Of a DNA stretch of 64,000 bases, positions 1 through 13,183 are shown one piece after another (within the stretch, counting starts at the first letter, position 1; each line of letters starts with the position of its first letter). Below the pieces are notes generated by a model. The model was not told the origin of the DNA and ran no database searches. It saw only the letters and a program-made list of their open reading frames with translations. Made by a program: the position numbers and the translations under genes. This DNA comes from Aralia elata (lineage: Eukaryota; Streptophyta; Magnoliopsida; Apiales; Araliaceae), in contig CM068386.1 in the NCBI GenBank assembly GCA_034770075.1, positions 40,295,990 through 40,359,989 of the forward strand, written 5' to 3'.

Positions 1-357
1 TTGAATATAACTATTACATTCAACCCGGGCTTCATTACAAACGGGTCTTCAATGCCCCTGCTCTTCAGCTCCAATTTCTTGAGTAATTCTATAAAATCCT
101 ATTACAAACTATTTTTCATAAAACAGAAACCTTGATCAGCAATCAATGGGAAGTACATAGGAGGGAGATAGAATTTACATCAAAAAATTAGATAGGCAAG
201 GTACGCAGACCCCATTTATAAAAACCACATTCATTCAAGCATCCATTAAAATTAAATCCAATCATATTGGTCAATGGTCCATAATTAATCATCCTCTTTA
301 TTATCATACATGTCATCACATGTATCATAATATATTTATCCAATGAAAATAAACATT

Positions 358-395
<38 letters not shown>

Positions 396-921
396 ATATC
401 ATTTAATGGGTAATGTTATCTAGCATAAAATTCAATTTTGAATCAAAATAAACTCCTTTATTTTAATCCAAATTAAATCAAAATAAACTATTTATTTTAA
501 TTCCAACTATAATAAACATCTTTATTTTAGTCCAATTTCAAATCAAAAATAAACTCCTTTATTTCTAATTTAGAATTTCTGAAAAATAAAACACAAAAAC
601 TGGACTTACAGCCTTCATGCGTTGCGGCTCAGACACGCACCACGGCTCAACGAATGGAGCGTCGTGGCCCTCAAGGAGGACATCAAGCGCCGCGACTCAA
701 GTAATAGAGCGCCGCGGCTCTAGCCCAGCGCCACGGCTCACAAGGAGTGCACCGCAGCCTGAAGCTTCTGTCCATTCCGTTTTTATTTTTTCCAGATCGC
801 GATTTTTGCTTCTTTCTTTCATAAAACATGATTTATACTAACAATTATACCCAATTAAATTGTTCTAAACACATATCAACATATATATCAAATCAAAATA
901 ATTAATAATTCGCATAAGGAT

Positions 922-934
922 GGCTCTGATGCCA
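922..934 (-). promoter_or_regulatory. Primer-binding site, initiator-tRNA-Met type
   Basis: The minus strand reads TGGCATCAGAGCC, one mismatch from the canonical plant TGGTATCAGAGC complement of the initiator tRNA-Met 3' end. One base separates it from the LTR end at 936. It would prime minus-strand DNA synthesis of the retrotransposon. Confidence 0.75.
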
Positions 935-935
935 C

Positions 936-1422
936 TGTAGGTTTGCAGAAACAAGATCAAAGTATACAATCTAATTGAAACGCAGCAGAAACATGCAATA
1001 AAAGCAATTTAAATTTTTTTTACAATCTCAAGAATCACCTTATGCAATATTATTAATTAAACAAGAACGAAGAAGAAGGAATTATACCTTTGCAGATTCA
1101 ACCTTTGAACAACTACAAGTTCACCTCCCTCACTCCTTCGCGTTCTTCTCTAATTCCTCGAATCAAACGTCCGTTACAATAGTGTGCAACGCCCAAGAGG
1201 TGATCCACCAAGAGTATATTGATTGAAGAAGAAGAATTTAGGTTCTACTAGACCTTGGGTGGCTAACCCTAATTTTCTCTCCTAACTGTTTAGGGTTTTG
1301 AGAATCTTTGTAAAATTGCATTAATCTATCCCACAATAAGACTCATCTTATTTATAGACTAACCATTTTCCTAAACCATTTAGAAATTAGGGTTTTATAT
1401 AATTCTCAATCTAATTAGGACT

Positions 1423-1460
<38 letters not shown>

Positions 1461-2832
1461 CAACAACAATAATAACAATAACAATAATACTCCTCTTATT
1501 TATTTATAATTTAGTTTTTCTCCAAAAACTTAATTATAAATATTAGTATTTCTCCAAATACTATATTATTATTATTTAGTCAATTTAATAATAATAATAA
1601 TAAGATGACTACTCTTATTAATTTATAATTTAGTATTTCTCCAAATACTTAATTATAAATATTAAGCTATTTAATTTATTCCACTAATAAATTAAATACA
1701 CTTAATTTATTATTATTAAGCCAATCACTTCTAAAATCATATTTCACTCTTTTATGGTGTGACCCTCTAGGTTCAATATTAAGCCGGTAAGTAGAATAAA
1801 TAAATTAGAACTATTCTAATATTATTTATCATGAATTAAACTCTTTTATTTCAAATATAAATAAATAATATTTATTCTACATCATGAGTGACACCTTATA
1901 AATAATGTATCATGACTATCCGGATAATATGAATTCAACGTTCAATCATAAAGAATTATCACAATGAATACAAAGAACCTATTTCGTGAATAGTTACCGC
2001 ACAATTCAATCCTTCTACCATGCAATGTCCCGATCAAATATAAAACATAGAATTACTGTCAAGTTTTATTTATTTGATCATATGTATTTTGATTCTAAAA
2101 TTCACAACTGCATTTAATGTAAATTAGAAACTTTTTTCTAATTTTCATTCAACCCTGGCCAGGGATTTCTGAGTTGTCACTTTATCAAATCACATAGGAC
2201 ATTTTCTCCCTTTACTAGAAGTGATAGATCCTTTGTTGATCATTCACCTATCTCCATATATACTTTATTATATCCGAACATACCCTACAACATACCCTAG
2301 AGTATTAAGAAATATGACAAAACATAACTCAATATATACAAGATACTATGATGATCTCAAGTCCAAGGATCAGTTGTACTACTATCACTATAGGAACACC
2401 TATTGACAAGCATGTAAAACTCCATTAGGGTTCCTTTATTCAAGTCACGTTCAGTGAACTTATTCTCCAATAAGCACCTACATACTTGCTTTAGTGTCTC
2501 CACACAAATGATTATGAGATCAATCTTCAACAGAGCAAACATAGTATGTACTAATCTATCCGGAATCAGTAACCCCATATTAGTGATCCATACGATTAGG
2601 AACATTTTAGTTTTGAGCTATCTTGAATTTAGATCTCATTAATATGATCAACATCATGATTCAAAAACCATTGCTCGAAAACTATGGGTTTATCACATTT
2701 ATTAATTCAACTAATTAACATGGATAAAGAATGTCTTTTATTAAATAAATTCTCTTATTAATAAATGAATAAGATTACAAAGTAAATACTCATCACATCA
2801 AATGTGATTGCCTTGAGGGCATACTACTTTCA
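936..2832 (-). repeat. 5' LTR (minus-strand element)
   Basis: About 1.9 kb. On the minus strand it begins TGAAAGTAGTATGCCCTC and ends GCAAACCTACA, directly abutting the PBS. It contains a TAA-type microsatellite at about 1421-1460 and AT-rich blocks. The 2832 boundary is chosen on the TG dinucleotide and is less certain than the 936 boundary, which the PBS fixes. Confidence 0.6.
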
Positions 2833-2839
2833 TATTGTA

Positions 2840-3800
2840 TATGTAAAATTTGGGCCTTAAAACGGTATCGAGGGTTCCATCCCATGAAAATCGGATTTAA
2901 GGCCCCGTGATAGTGAAAATTGCGATTGTGGGTGTTCGGGGCTATTGAGATGGCTTTCATGCCCACGGATCACCCCGACCCTATTTTGATGCTTGATTTT
3001 CTGTTTGTCACCAAAAATAATTTTTAAACAAAGCAACAAAGATCTTTTAAAATTGAACTCAAATTGCTCGGGTTAGTAAGATCACTTTAAGTTAAAATTG
3101 AAAGTAGCGAAAAATCTCGATTCTTATTTGGCGAAGGGTTTGAAAACCATGTTTTCCAAAAACGTCACCTCGAAAAGATTTTCATCAAAATCAAAGTCAA
3201 AACGAATCTTTTCTTTAAACCAAATCCCTCGTGCATAGGTTCAAAGAAGTTTTAAGTTGCTTTCAAAATAACGCACTTCCCACAATTTCGACTTAAAGCT
3301 AGGCAAAGTTTCTCCAAAAAATCACACACACACTTCACACTTGGAAAAATATTAAGATGCGGTAACCGTGTTTTCACGGAAGTCGAGGGGTGCCTAACAC
3401 CTTCCCCTCGCTTAAGCAAGCTCCCGAACTCTATGAATCTCGGTTTCGAGACCAATTTTATGGAGTCACATTTAGGGTCATTATCTCGATTGTGAAAAAA
3501 ATTTAAAAATTCGGATGAGTTGGTACATCCATTTATATCTTTATCAATTGGCGGCTCTGTCTAATTGGCCCTTCATTAAAATTAATCTTTCAAAACCCTG
3601 TCGCCATTTATGTTGGCTTTTTCTAAAAATCACCCTTTTAATGAAATAAATAAATTGAAATCTTAAAAAAGGTAGAAACACGAAACAACGAAATAGGAAA
3701 AAATTCCCCGCGTCGACAATCGTCACGATCGTAGCATGGTCTAATCGTTGAGTCGAAATTTGTTCGTGATGTTCATGACTAGTAAGGAAAGAATGCATGT
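2840..3800 (+). mobile_element. Remnant of a Tat/Ogre-like Ty3/gypsy LTR and leader
   Basis: The block GGTGCCTAACACCTTCCCCT near 3390-3410 is a motif I know from the downstream part of Tat/Ogre LTRs. About 140 bases later, TTGGCGGCTCTGTCT near 3546-3560 resembles the TGGCGACTC-type PBS of that group, next to a CA that could end the LTR (about 3546). The following 250 bases look like degenerate leader. No gag, pol or second LTR is present, so this is a truncated remnant. The left boundary abuts the copia LTR and is approximate. The family call is from memory of motif style. Confidence 0.45.
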
Positions 3801-4491
3801 GATTTAGCTCCGATCAATATGGGTAAATTTGTATACACAAAACTGGGTTAGTTTTAATTGGTTTTATTTTTATTTTCGCATCATATGCATGTATGTATAT
3901 GATTCTACATTAGTTATATTGTAGCTAGGATGAAATAGAAGATCAAAAAGAATAGAATAACATCTTTGGGCTATTGTCTCTCGCTAAAATCTATATACAA
4001 CATCAAAGTCTATTTCTAGCACGAATTAAACTGATAATTTTCTATAAAAAATGAATTATTAATTAGCAAAGGAGGCATAGTAGAAACATGACATAGTATA
4101 CTATGATAAGAATTGGAGGTAACATTTCCTCTATTACTCTATATATGTTTACATATTTATATATATGGTTACATATTGATATTGTATGCACATGAAGATG
4201 TATTTGTTTATTTTAAACTATGTTTGTCGTCTTATTTTTCTATATTACCATTAGATTTTAAGATAGTATCACAAAATTTTCATAAGAACTAAATATTTTA
4301 ATTCAATTTAGTACAAGAAATTAGTTTTTGCATATATATGTTCCGTTCACATGTACATTATTAATAAGATAGAAGTACTATTTCTATTTTCCAATCTCTT
4401 TAGAAGTACTAGGGAAGAAAGTGAAAAATATTTGGACAAATATATAGACAAGCAGAACTAATTCAAGTTTTTACGTCCTATATCTTAGTAA
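3801..4491. other. AT-rich spacer, nothing recognised
   Basis: AT-rich, with no convincing reading frame, RNA gene or terminal repeat. Short runs resembling (AT)n and duplicated phrases around TATATATGGTTACATAT are present. Confidence 0.5.
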
Positions 4492-5209
4492 TCTATACTA
4501 ATATATAAAGAGATACCAGCATAAATTATATATTACATGGAGTTACGGTTAGTACATATATGCTAACTATTTATTGTTTTAAATCAATGTTAAGCCATGA
4601 TGAGTATTAAACTATACACATTTAAATAATAGACAAATATTTTAAAATTTATTGTTTATAAATAGTAAATGGTCTATAATAATATATAAAGAAACAAAAT
4701 TAGGGCAATTGTTGATTTGTTTTGGTCTTATGAGTCTTTTAAGGCTGAAATAAATATTTATCGACGAAAATAATTAGGATCGCAATAAATTTTCTTGGGT
4801 GAAAATTATTACAAGAAGTTATGATTAGTATATATGCTAGCTATTTATTGGTCAAATTAAGGTGAAACCATGATGAGTATTAAACCACACATACTTAAAT
4901 AATATGCGGTTACATATACAAAATTTATTATTTATAAATAGTAAATGAATTGCACCAATTTTAAATATATAAAAAAACTTTAAACCTACAATTGATCTAA
5001 TATTGAATAACAATGTATTTATATACGTGTACAATAAAAAATACAAATGATAAACAATTTGACGGATTAGTCACTTATATTATCCTTCAAAAAAAAATAC
5101 ATGAACAAACATATTTTTATTTTATTATATATAATTATACAATAATAAAAAATTAAGGTAACTAATTTATGCCTACTAAATTCGTGCCTTCCACGGGTTT
5201 AAGGGTTAG
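4492..5209 (+). mobile_element. Helitron-like non-autonomous fragment
   Basis: Begins TCTATACTAATATATAAAG, close to common plant Helitron 5' ends, after an A. It ends near a short hairpin CGTGCCTTCCACG (5183-5195) followed about 10 bases later by TTAG and then T, which resembles the Helitron 3' hairpin plus CTRR-T arrangement. A second, similar start lies at about 4673 (TCTATAATAATATATAAAG), and further hairpin-like ends lie near 5535 (CCGTGCTTTGCACAGG) and 6795. Several related copies may therefore be nested between 4.5 and 6.8 kb. No RepHel reading frame is present. Confidence 0.35.
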
Positions 5210-5384
5210 TTCATATATAAAGAAGCAAAATTATGGAAATCATTGGTTTGGTAGGCTTTTTAGGGTCGCAATAAATTTTCTTTGGCCACAATAAATTTCC
5301 TTCAACAAAAATTATTACATAAAGTAATGTCGATTACTATTAGTATATATTATGAGTATAAATATGCCATAATGAAATAACGAT

Positions 5385-5432
<48 letters not shown>

Positions 5433-6200
5433 TTATATATATATTCATCACACCTTAATAATAAACAGTTACATATCAAATATGATATAAAGTTAAAATT
5501 ATATTAATTTTACGGTATCCATCAAATCCGTGCTTTGCACAGGCTAAAGGGATAGTATAATTAAAGGTAGAAACTTGGTTTCACAAATTTTTAGTTCAGC
5601 TTTTTTATTTCCTATCTTAATTACTGTAAAAACTATATATCCAAATTTATAACAATTACAAATTTTTAGTTCAACCTTCTCCTTTTCTATCCAAAATAGT
5701 ATAAGTACTATCCAAATTTATAACAATTAAATACTATCCAAATTTGTAAAGTATTCAAAAGGGACCCAATCTGTTAGGGAAAAAAAGTATTTTTTGTTTT
5801 TGTATATATCTCTAATAAGAAAAAGGATTTTCTAAAAGAATAATTTTTTTTTTAATTTTTAGTTCAACCAATTTTAATACAAGATTTTTTATTACAACTT
5901 TATGTAAAGAGATATATTAATATTATGTAAGATAATTTAGTTATTACCATCTTATTAGTCATAAATTTTATTATTAAATTAATATCCTAACTAAATTAAA
6001 TTCATTAAAACTTAAAATTTTACCAATCACACGATAATGGTATTAATAATTAATAATACTTTGGTGACAAAAGAATGATTACAAAAAAAAAATACAAATT
6101 GAAATGATGTGGCTGGTTATAATTGGTTGTTATCAGTAGGTCCCCCCATATATGGTGGATTATACACTAATTACACTTTTACACATCATTTTGTAAGGAG
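5210..6200. other. AT-rich spacer with Helitron-like end and (TA)n
   Basis: Contains a long (TA)n run at about 5386-5424 and the hairpin CCGTGCTTTGCACAGG near 5535, followed by GGATAGT, another possible Helitron 3' end. No gene is recognised. Confidence 0.4.
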
Positions 6201-6374
6201 TAATGCTAAGGACACTAATTATACACAAAAGTTGTGCACACACAGTATAAAAAAGAGAAAAAATAGGGAGCGAAACCTACAATTAAATGTTTTACACATT
6301 TTTATTGGTAAGTAATACATGGGTCATGCTCTTAGTGCACAACTTTTTGTGTACAGTTGGTGCACATAGTATTA
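6201..6374. mobile_element. MITE-like inverted-repeat element
   Basis: The first ~40 bases (TAATGCTAAGGACACTAATT and on to the core ACACAAAAGTTGTGCAC) pair with the last ~40 bases, which run backwards from TAGTATTA through GTGCACAACTTTTTGTGT. Total length is about 174 bp with no coding capacity. The superfamily is not assigned because the target-site duplication is unclear. Confidence 0.6.
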
Positions 6375-6961
6375 TTCTTTTGTAAGTTAGTTTTTGTGAA
6401 ATGTTTTTGTCACCTTAACAATACTAATTAATAATATGTGTTTTTTTGAAACATAACTGTAAAATTAGTTTAAAAATTATAATAAATACATTATTAACTA
6501 ATTATTATAACTAAATTAAAACTTATTATACTTTGAGTTTCAAAGTTCTTTTTGGATTACAATTTCAAGCAAAAAAATTCAATAAAACACTGATATAGAA
6601 TTTTATTATAAATCTAAATAAAATTAATGTAATTATTTTTTTCATGATCATGACTATATATATATATATATAGACACACACACATTTCATTCAAAGCTTT
6701 AGATTAATAATATATTGATCGAAGAAACTTAGAATATATAATTCAAAAATTTATTATAGTTAATTATCTTAATAATTAAGATAATAAACCAATATCCATG
6801 TCATTCGTACTTTACACGGGAATGATGAGCTTGTTCTAATTAGTTACTGAATGATGTACGTAGTTGGTTGTGATATCAATGTTTTTGTGGCAAAGATTAA
6901 ATACGAAAACATAATACAAAATAATGTATAAAATAGTGATTGGGTATAATTATTGTACACA

Positions 6962-7009
<48 letters not shown>

Positions 7010-7199
7010 GAACCATTAACTAATTATAATTTGACATATTATTTTATATTTATTTTTTTATAAACATCTTTTGTTATTATAATATTATTTAGTTGCGATT
7101 TATTAGTATTAGAGTCTACTCATATATGATATATTATCGAGTAATTATAATCTAACACATTATTTTTTATTTTTGATAAAATCATTACTTTGACTACCA
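6375..7199. other. AT-rich spacer with microsatellite
   Basis: No gene seen. Contains a (TA)n tract at about 6965-7005 and a shorter one near 6656-6670. Confidence 0.5.
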
Positions 7200-7209
7200 A
7201 TCCAATCCT

Positions 7210-8888
7210 ATACTCCAATAATTCTTCAAACCAACATAACCTAAAAATCTCGCCAATCAAGAACGAACACGTACGATCCGTATTTACCAAAAAGTTTCCG
7301 TGCACTCGTTTGATGTTGCCCTACAGTACAATAAAAACACCCAAGTGATAAGAATCTAACAAAAACTGCTTTTTCTGTCTCTATGAAGTGACCCCTCTCA
7401 TCCCTCACCTTTAAATCTCTCTCACTTTCTCTCTCTAAAAGTCTTTCGTTCACACCTGTATGTCTTGCATGTAGGAGAGAGAAGATAGAAGATACAAATG
7501 GTTGGATAACAATCAAAGCAAAAAAGAAACCAATAGATCAGAGATAGAGGTTATCAGTTTTGTTTTTGGTGTTTTTATTTTTATTTTTTATTTTCTCTTG
7601 ATCTGAGGAGCAAACCCTAGATGACTTGAATGATATATTATATAAAAATATTTGTAATGTTTTTGTTTGATGTTTTTCTTAAATGGGTATATATTATAGG
7701 GTATGTTTTTTTTTTTTTTTGCAGATCTGAGTGAAATTTTTATTTATTTTTTGATATTCTGTTGTTACCATATTTGGGAAAGAAGAGGTGATGGGTATTG
7801 AAACTGACAGAAGAGAGTGAGCACACAAGAGGCAGATTGTATGATTAATAATACTATTGCTTTTGCGTGCTCACTGCTCTATCTGTCAGCTTCCAATGGA
7901 GGAATTTGTTTGTCCTCCTTTCCGGCCATATATCTCACCCTCTATGTAGCAATTTTTTTTCTCTCTGTATATATGTATGTATATAATTATATTTGAATAA
8001 TGGGTTTTTGATGGATTTAGATTTCAGGTAGTCTAAACTTCTCTAAGTATGTGTATACTTATATATGAATAATAAGTTTTTGGATCTTGATTTCAGGCCG
8101 TCTAAATATGTGTGTATAAATTATATATGAGTAATGGGTTTTTTGATAGATTTGGATTTCAGGTAGTCTATTTAGATAATCTTATAGAAATTATCATATC
8201 TATATTATAAGGTTTTTTATATATGTTTTTTTTAATATTTTTGGGTCTCACATGCATACATAATAATTAAGAATTTTATTTATTTTTCTCTCCTTCCCCC
8301 CTTTTTTTCTCTCTGTTTTAATTATCTCCTTTTATTTTTTTTTTTCTCTTTTCCTATTTTTTCTCCATCACTCCATCTTTCACACTAACAATGAATTTAT
8401 AGATTATTTTTCTCCTCCAATCTTATTCTGACATCTTTGTGCAGGTTTATTTTTCTTTATTTTTTATTTTGTAATTTTATTTGTGAATTCCTTTGTCTTA
8501 TTTTTTTAAATCTCTATATTATGGCACGCGCGTATGCGTAGAGACTAATTTATATAGTTGAGAGCGGTAAATGTATAATAATTTTACTAATTTGTAAATG
8601 TATAATAATTTTACTAATTTATATAGTTGAGAGCTGTAAATGTATAATAATACTTGTAACAAATGAGATCCGAAATATCAATTACTCTATGTTATACAAT
8701 GCAACTCGTTACATACGGCTCAAAAGGTGTCAAGATCCGTTTTTTATGGTGTGGCTCTTAAAGAAAGAACTACCTGAAAGATGCATACAAGCATTACCTA
8801 GTCAAGAAAAAGAAAAAAGAGGTACTTTTCTGAAATATCTCTCTAGTAATGCTTTTTTGTTTGGTTGAATTTGCTTATATAAAGTCTA

Positions 8889-8931
<43 letters not shown>

Positions 8932-9190
8932 TTAATTATGTTGAAAGCGTGACTTTTCATGGGTTTTGGTAGCCCTAATTAATTACCGTGCTTATTTAAC
9001 GGAAAACTGCATTATTATGGGACCATTACCATTACGGGAAAATTAAATATATAAACAAGTAGGATGGTCCTCACACACACAAAAAAATAAACCTTTCTTT
9101 TTCTCTTTAATCTTTCAGCTTTTTAATTCTTGCGCATGCGATCTTTATTCGAAGAATTTGTTAAGATCCAGCAGGTAGTAGCTAGTATCT
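7210..9190 (+). repeat. Left arm of inverted duplication carrying MIR156
   Basis: This block recurs in reverse complement at about 29680-31480. Shared anchors in order: the minus-strand phrase TTTTATTGTACTGT...CAAACGAGTGCA (7290-7335 versus 31335-31390), GGTTGGATAA (7500 versus about 30870), CAGATCTG preceded by a T-rich tract (7723 versus about 30655), TTGTTACCATATTTGGGAAA (7762 versus about 30600), the hairpin, AACGGAAAACTGCAT (9000 versus about 29835), TAGGATGGTCCTCACA (9060 versus about 29775) and TTCTTGCGCATGC (9127 versus about 29715). About 8.0-8.9 kb aligns poorly and includes an unidentified stretch at 8690-8830 and a (TA)n run near 8899-8926. Confidence 0.85.
7800..7893 (+). ncRNA. 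MIR156: MIR156 precursor hairpin (copy 1)
   Basis: The 5' arm carries the exact miR156 sequence TGACAGAAGAGAGTGAGCAC at 7805-7824. The 3' arm at 7869-7890 carries the usual miR156* form (GCTCACTGCTCTATCTGTCA plus two bases). The arms pair with a few mismatches around a ~44-base loop, as in plant MIR156 genes. The miRNA loads into ARGONAUTE1 and represses SPL transcription factors, controlling the juvenile-to-adult transition. A pyrimidine tract ending GCAG at 7723, conserved in the second copy, may be a splice acceptor of the primary transcript. No SPL gene is in the window. Confidence 0.95.
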
Positions 9191-10278
9191 ACCTGGGTTT
9201 TTTTAATTTGTAAAGTATATAAATTTTAAGAATATATATATATATATATTTTATTACCGTATATAGTTAGTGTTTATTTACTGATGACATGATGGTAAAA
9301 TTGTAATCTTAAACTTAAAAGATATTGTGTTATATTATTCTCTCTTCAATTTGAAGTAGAACTCTTTTTCTTTTAGGAGAATTATTTTATTTTATTTTAT
9401 TGGAACAGAGGGTGTATACGTATTTCTTCCTATTGCATTAATATGTTTTTATAGTTCTCTTTTTAACTAGTTAGGTTTATATTTTGTCTCCTCCCTTTCA
9501 GGAGAAGGGTTGTCCTAGTACTAAGATTAAAAATATTGTGGAGGTAGAATTGGCATTTTGAATATGTTTTCTGATTAAAAAAATTGTTGTGGAGGTAAAA
9601 TTGTTGTATATGGATAGTTTTTGTTTATGGTTGTCTGTTTGGCCTTTGGAGATTCTACTATTTCTACATCATCATATTATGAAATTTATATGCTTAATCA
9701 TTCCGGTAAGTCTCGACTGATTTATGGTGTAGACAAGTTCCATATTTAAATTTGGATTATATATGGAAACGAATACAATGCTTATCATAAAACATTAACT
9801 TGGTAGTTAAATGTATTTTGATATGAACGTTCCAAAATATAGTTCATTCTCGTTTCGAAACATTAATCGAAACACTAATTAGATATGACGATCCAAAACA
9901 ATTCCCCTCCCCCGTATTACTTAAATTTCTATTGATGATTACAACTTTATTTATCTATTTTATGAAAGGAGAGCAGCGAAAATAATTGTCTCTCTTGAAG
10001 TTGTCATATATAAATTCTTTATTCCTCTCTTTTCCCCACCTTTTATCTCTATAATATCTCATATATTTTCTTACTCATATTTTACAATTTTTATTTAAAA
10101 TTTATTTATTATTTTAATTGCACACAATGCATATATTATAATTTCAGTTAAAATTTATTTATTTAATTTAATTGCACACAAAGTGTGTGCCACAAATATT
10201 AATGATTTATAAATTAGGATCATCCTCATATGTAGCCATTAATTGTGCCATATAACCGGTGATCAAATCTAATAGAAT
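9191..10278. other. Intergenic AT-rich DNA, no gene recognised
   Basis: No credible reading frame or RNA. The last ~80 bases (from about 10200) match 18690-18770 and are the left part of a direct duplication split by CACTA-1. Confidence 0.5.
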
Positions 10279-10281
10279 GTT

Positions 10282-10570
10282 CACTAGAAGAAAATGGCCT
10301 AATTCCAATGGAATTATTTCCGACGAAAATAATTCTCTCGGAAATAAATTAATCCCGACGGAATATTTTTTCAAAAATAATTCCCTTGGAATTAGGTTAA
10401 GTTCGACGGAATTTCGTTAGAAATAATCAATGTCCCTTGGTGTTAATGTTCCCGCCAGCGTCACAATTTATATCGACGGATTTGTAAGTATTTTTGACGG
10501 AAGTTCAGTCGGAAATACAATAAGTTCGACGGACTTATGTTCAATAGAAATTCCGTCGGAAATACGTATT
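10282..10570 (+). repeat. 5' terminal and subterminal repeats of CACTA-1
   Basis: After the CACTA terminus come about eight variants of a 10-12 bp motif (for example TTTCCGACG, GTTCGACGGA, TTCCGTCGGAAAT) in both orientations. In the En/Spm family such subterminal repeats bind the TNPA-type protein that brings the transposon ends together; that role is inferred here. Confidence 0.85.
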
Positions 10571-10921
10571 ATAACCCTATCATTTACATAACATATCAGT
10601 TGTGCCGCTTCACAAAAAAAAAAAAAAAAACCTCTCTCGCCTCCCCCCTTCAGCGTCACCCCCCTTTGACGTCAGGCATACCTTCTCCGACGTTGGTTGT
10701 CCCCCCTCCGATGTTAGGTAGATCCTCCTCCCCCTTACCACTCTGGTAGCTCATGGCGGCGGTCCTATTTTGGCAGCGTGGTGGTGGTTATAGCCCTCTG
10801 TTTGATTAGCATTCTAAGGTTAAAAGGTTAGCCCAAATTTTGACCCTAAATTTTGCCCTAAATATGATTAGTAACTTTTGATTCTTTCATGCCCTAAATT
10901 GGGACCTTCTTAGCATGCATT

Positions 10922-11004
10922 CAGGGCCGTTCCTGAGTACGAGTGGGAGGGTCGATCTCCTTGGGCCCCCGATCAGGGGAGCCAAAAGTTTTTTTTATAT
11001 ATAG

Positions 11005-11042
<38 letters not shown>

Positions 11043-12067
11043 AAATTAAAAAAATAAATATATAACGATAGGTATACAAAAGTAATTTTCAAAGCCCAAT
11101 AAATTTTTAAGGACTTAACTAAGCCAACTCTAATATAGTGTTGAAGCTCAAACTAAACCAATTAATAAAAAAAGATGTTAACCTACGCGGTTACGCCTAT
11201 TACTTTCCTTCCTTTCCCAAATGCTTGCAGACATATATTTTCCTTCTCTTTTCTTCTCTCCTTCTCAATCTGCCTTCGAGTATCTCCTAAGTTCCTTAGT
11301 TCTTGCAGAAGATAAAAACACTAAGAAATAGGTAATTTAATTGATGACTGATGAGTTTTTTTTGCCTTTCAATTTTTATATTATATCTAAAATTATATGT
11401 GTTGATTTGGCGATTTGCAATTTTATGAGTTCCTAACCTTAGTTATAATATTATTTTTTTTAAATTTATAATTGCAGATTTGCATTGAAGTCATGGAAGA
11501 GTTTGGTTAAAGTTTGGATTTGAAGTTGAAACTTGAAGACAGGTTCTACTCTCCTTGTCTGTTGTTTGATTTTTGCTTCAATTTGGTTTTGTATTTTTGG
11601 TGTAAAGATGTTCAGGAAACACTAATATGGGAGTCAAAAAAGAAATAAGAAAAAAAGAATAGAATAACTCACTCAATCTCAGAAGGGAGCTCCTGATAAG
11701 TTCATTGTTAGCAAAACTGATTGTTCACTTGAAAACTCAGAATACTAGAAGAAGTATCTTTGATTTTGAACATTTGATTGAAACACCATTTGATTTTGAA
11801 CATTTAATTGAAGATTTTGCCTCTAGGAATACTAGAAGAAGTACATTTCAATGAATGTATTTTCATATATTTTGTTATAGTCGAAGTTCTCTTATATTTT
11901 TTTGTAGTCGAACTATTATGTTTTAAGCTCTGGAAAGAAACTTTTTTAGATACAACTTGTACATTTTATTTATTTATTTTTACTTTTTTTTTGTGAAGAC
12001 AATGTTTCAAAAAGGGTCTTATTTTTATTTTTTGTCCTGGACCACTAAAATCTCAGGAACGGCCCTG
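10922..12067. mobile_element. Non-autonomous hAT-type element inside CACTA-1
   Basis: Perfect 16-bp terminal inverted repeats CAGGGCCGTTCCTGAG enclose 1146 bp, flanked by a perfect 8-bp duplication CATGCATT (10914-10921 and 12068-12075). Eight-bp duplications and CAGGG termini are hAT hallmarks. Inside are a (TA)n(TG)n microsatellite near 11000-11040 and AT-rich DNA with no transposase-like frame, so the copy depends on an outside transposase. It lies upstream of the CACTA transposase remnant and therefore inserted after CACTA-1. Confidence 0.93.
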
Positions 12068-13183
12068 CATGCATTTTGAATATGAAATTGGGACTGTCTT
12101 AGCATGCATTTCGAATGTAAACATGAACATGTATTTCCACTTTTAACATGTATTTCCACTGTTAACATGTATTTATAATTGTTAATGATTTTGGCTGATT
12201 TTGTACTTGGTTGATTTTGAAAATTTTTTTGTTTATCGATTATAAATATCAAGTGTCTCAATCATGTCATTTCTAAATATTGGACTACCTTAGCTTTGGT
12301 TTGATATTGGGACTGACTTAGCGTTGCTTTGATATGAATTTTTGTAATATATTTGTGGATTATAGTTATAGGTAGCTGCCTTTTGGTCTTATTATTCATA
12401 CGAAGGTTTTGTTGATATATTTATTGGTTGTGATTTTATTTCTGACGGAATTTTCGACGAATATTTTTTGTGAAAATTATAGAACAATTAAGTAATAAAC
12501 AAAGTAGCATTTAACTGAGTTATATAATACTAATCTAATACTAACTAAACTAAAATCGTCCAATATAATGTAATAAATAACAAATGAAAAAAATAAATAA
12601 ATTAGGACATAGGTCGCCGCTATTAAAATAAACTAAATAGCATTTACTTAGTTTCTATTAATGAATAATATAATATAATATAATATAATAAACTAAGTAG
12701 TAATTATTTATTTTCACTTCTAAATAAATTAAAATTAGAATAATAAAAAAATAAAATAACTAAGTTGCATTTGCTTAGTTTTTCGCTGCTAAAATAAACT
12801 GACTTCATGTTCATGTAGCTTGCTGAGGATTTTAGAAACCCATTCGACATTCACTCACTAGGAGTAAATGCCGAATAATCCCCAGTTTGGAACTGTTCTT
12901 GGATGTTACATCTCTCACTTAGGTCGGTGCCAACAACTTGAGTACGTTTTTTCTGTTTTGGGGACTTTTCGACTGCTATCTCTGCATGTTCTCAGAGTGC
13001 ATACTTAGACTAAGTTGTCAAGGTCTATTTCGTATACTTGGAGACTATGGAGAGGTGCTGTTGAAATTTCTTTGAAGCAGAAGAAATGTGCTCAAGGTGT
13101 TGGCACTAGTGAGGAGACGCATCTAGGAACGGGATAGATCAAGTCTGACCCCTTTAGACCGGAGATGAAGATATGTAGGATTC

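Larger units (their letters stand above)
1..2832 (-). mobile_element. Partial Ty1/copia-type LTR retrotransposon: leader, PBS and 5' LTR
   Basis: Read on the minus strand, a long terminal repeat (2832 down to 936) is followed after one base by a primer-binding site and then about 920 bases of leader running off the window start. The LTR has TG...CA ends. The leader has no gag-like reading frame, but holds a GC-rich patch at 620-770 with repeated short motifs around GCCGCGGCTC and GCCACGGCTC. The second LTR and the coding region lie outside the window, so target-site duplication and lineage cannot be checked. The copia assignment rests on the LTR style (a start reading AGTATGCCCTCAAGG, and an internal GTGTGACCC-like block) and is an inference. 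Confidence 0.65.

Noticed and set aside
617..841. 74-codon open frame in GC-rich DNA
   Set aside because: It lies in the retrotransposon leader, is made of repeated GC-rich motifs and has no domain; judged a chance frame.
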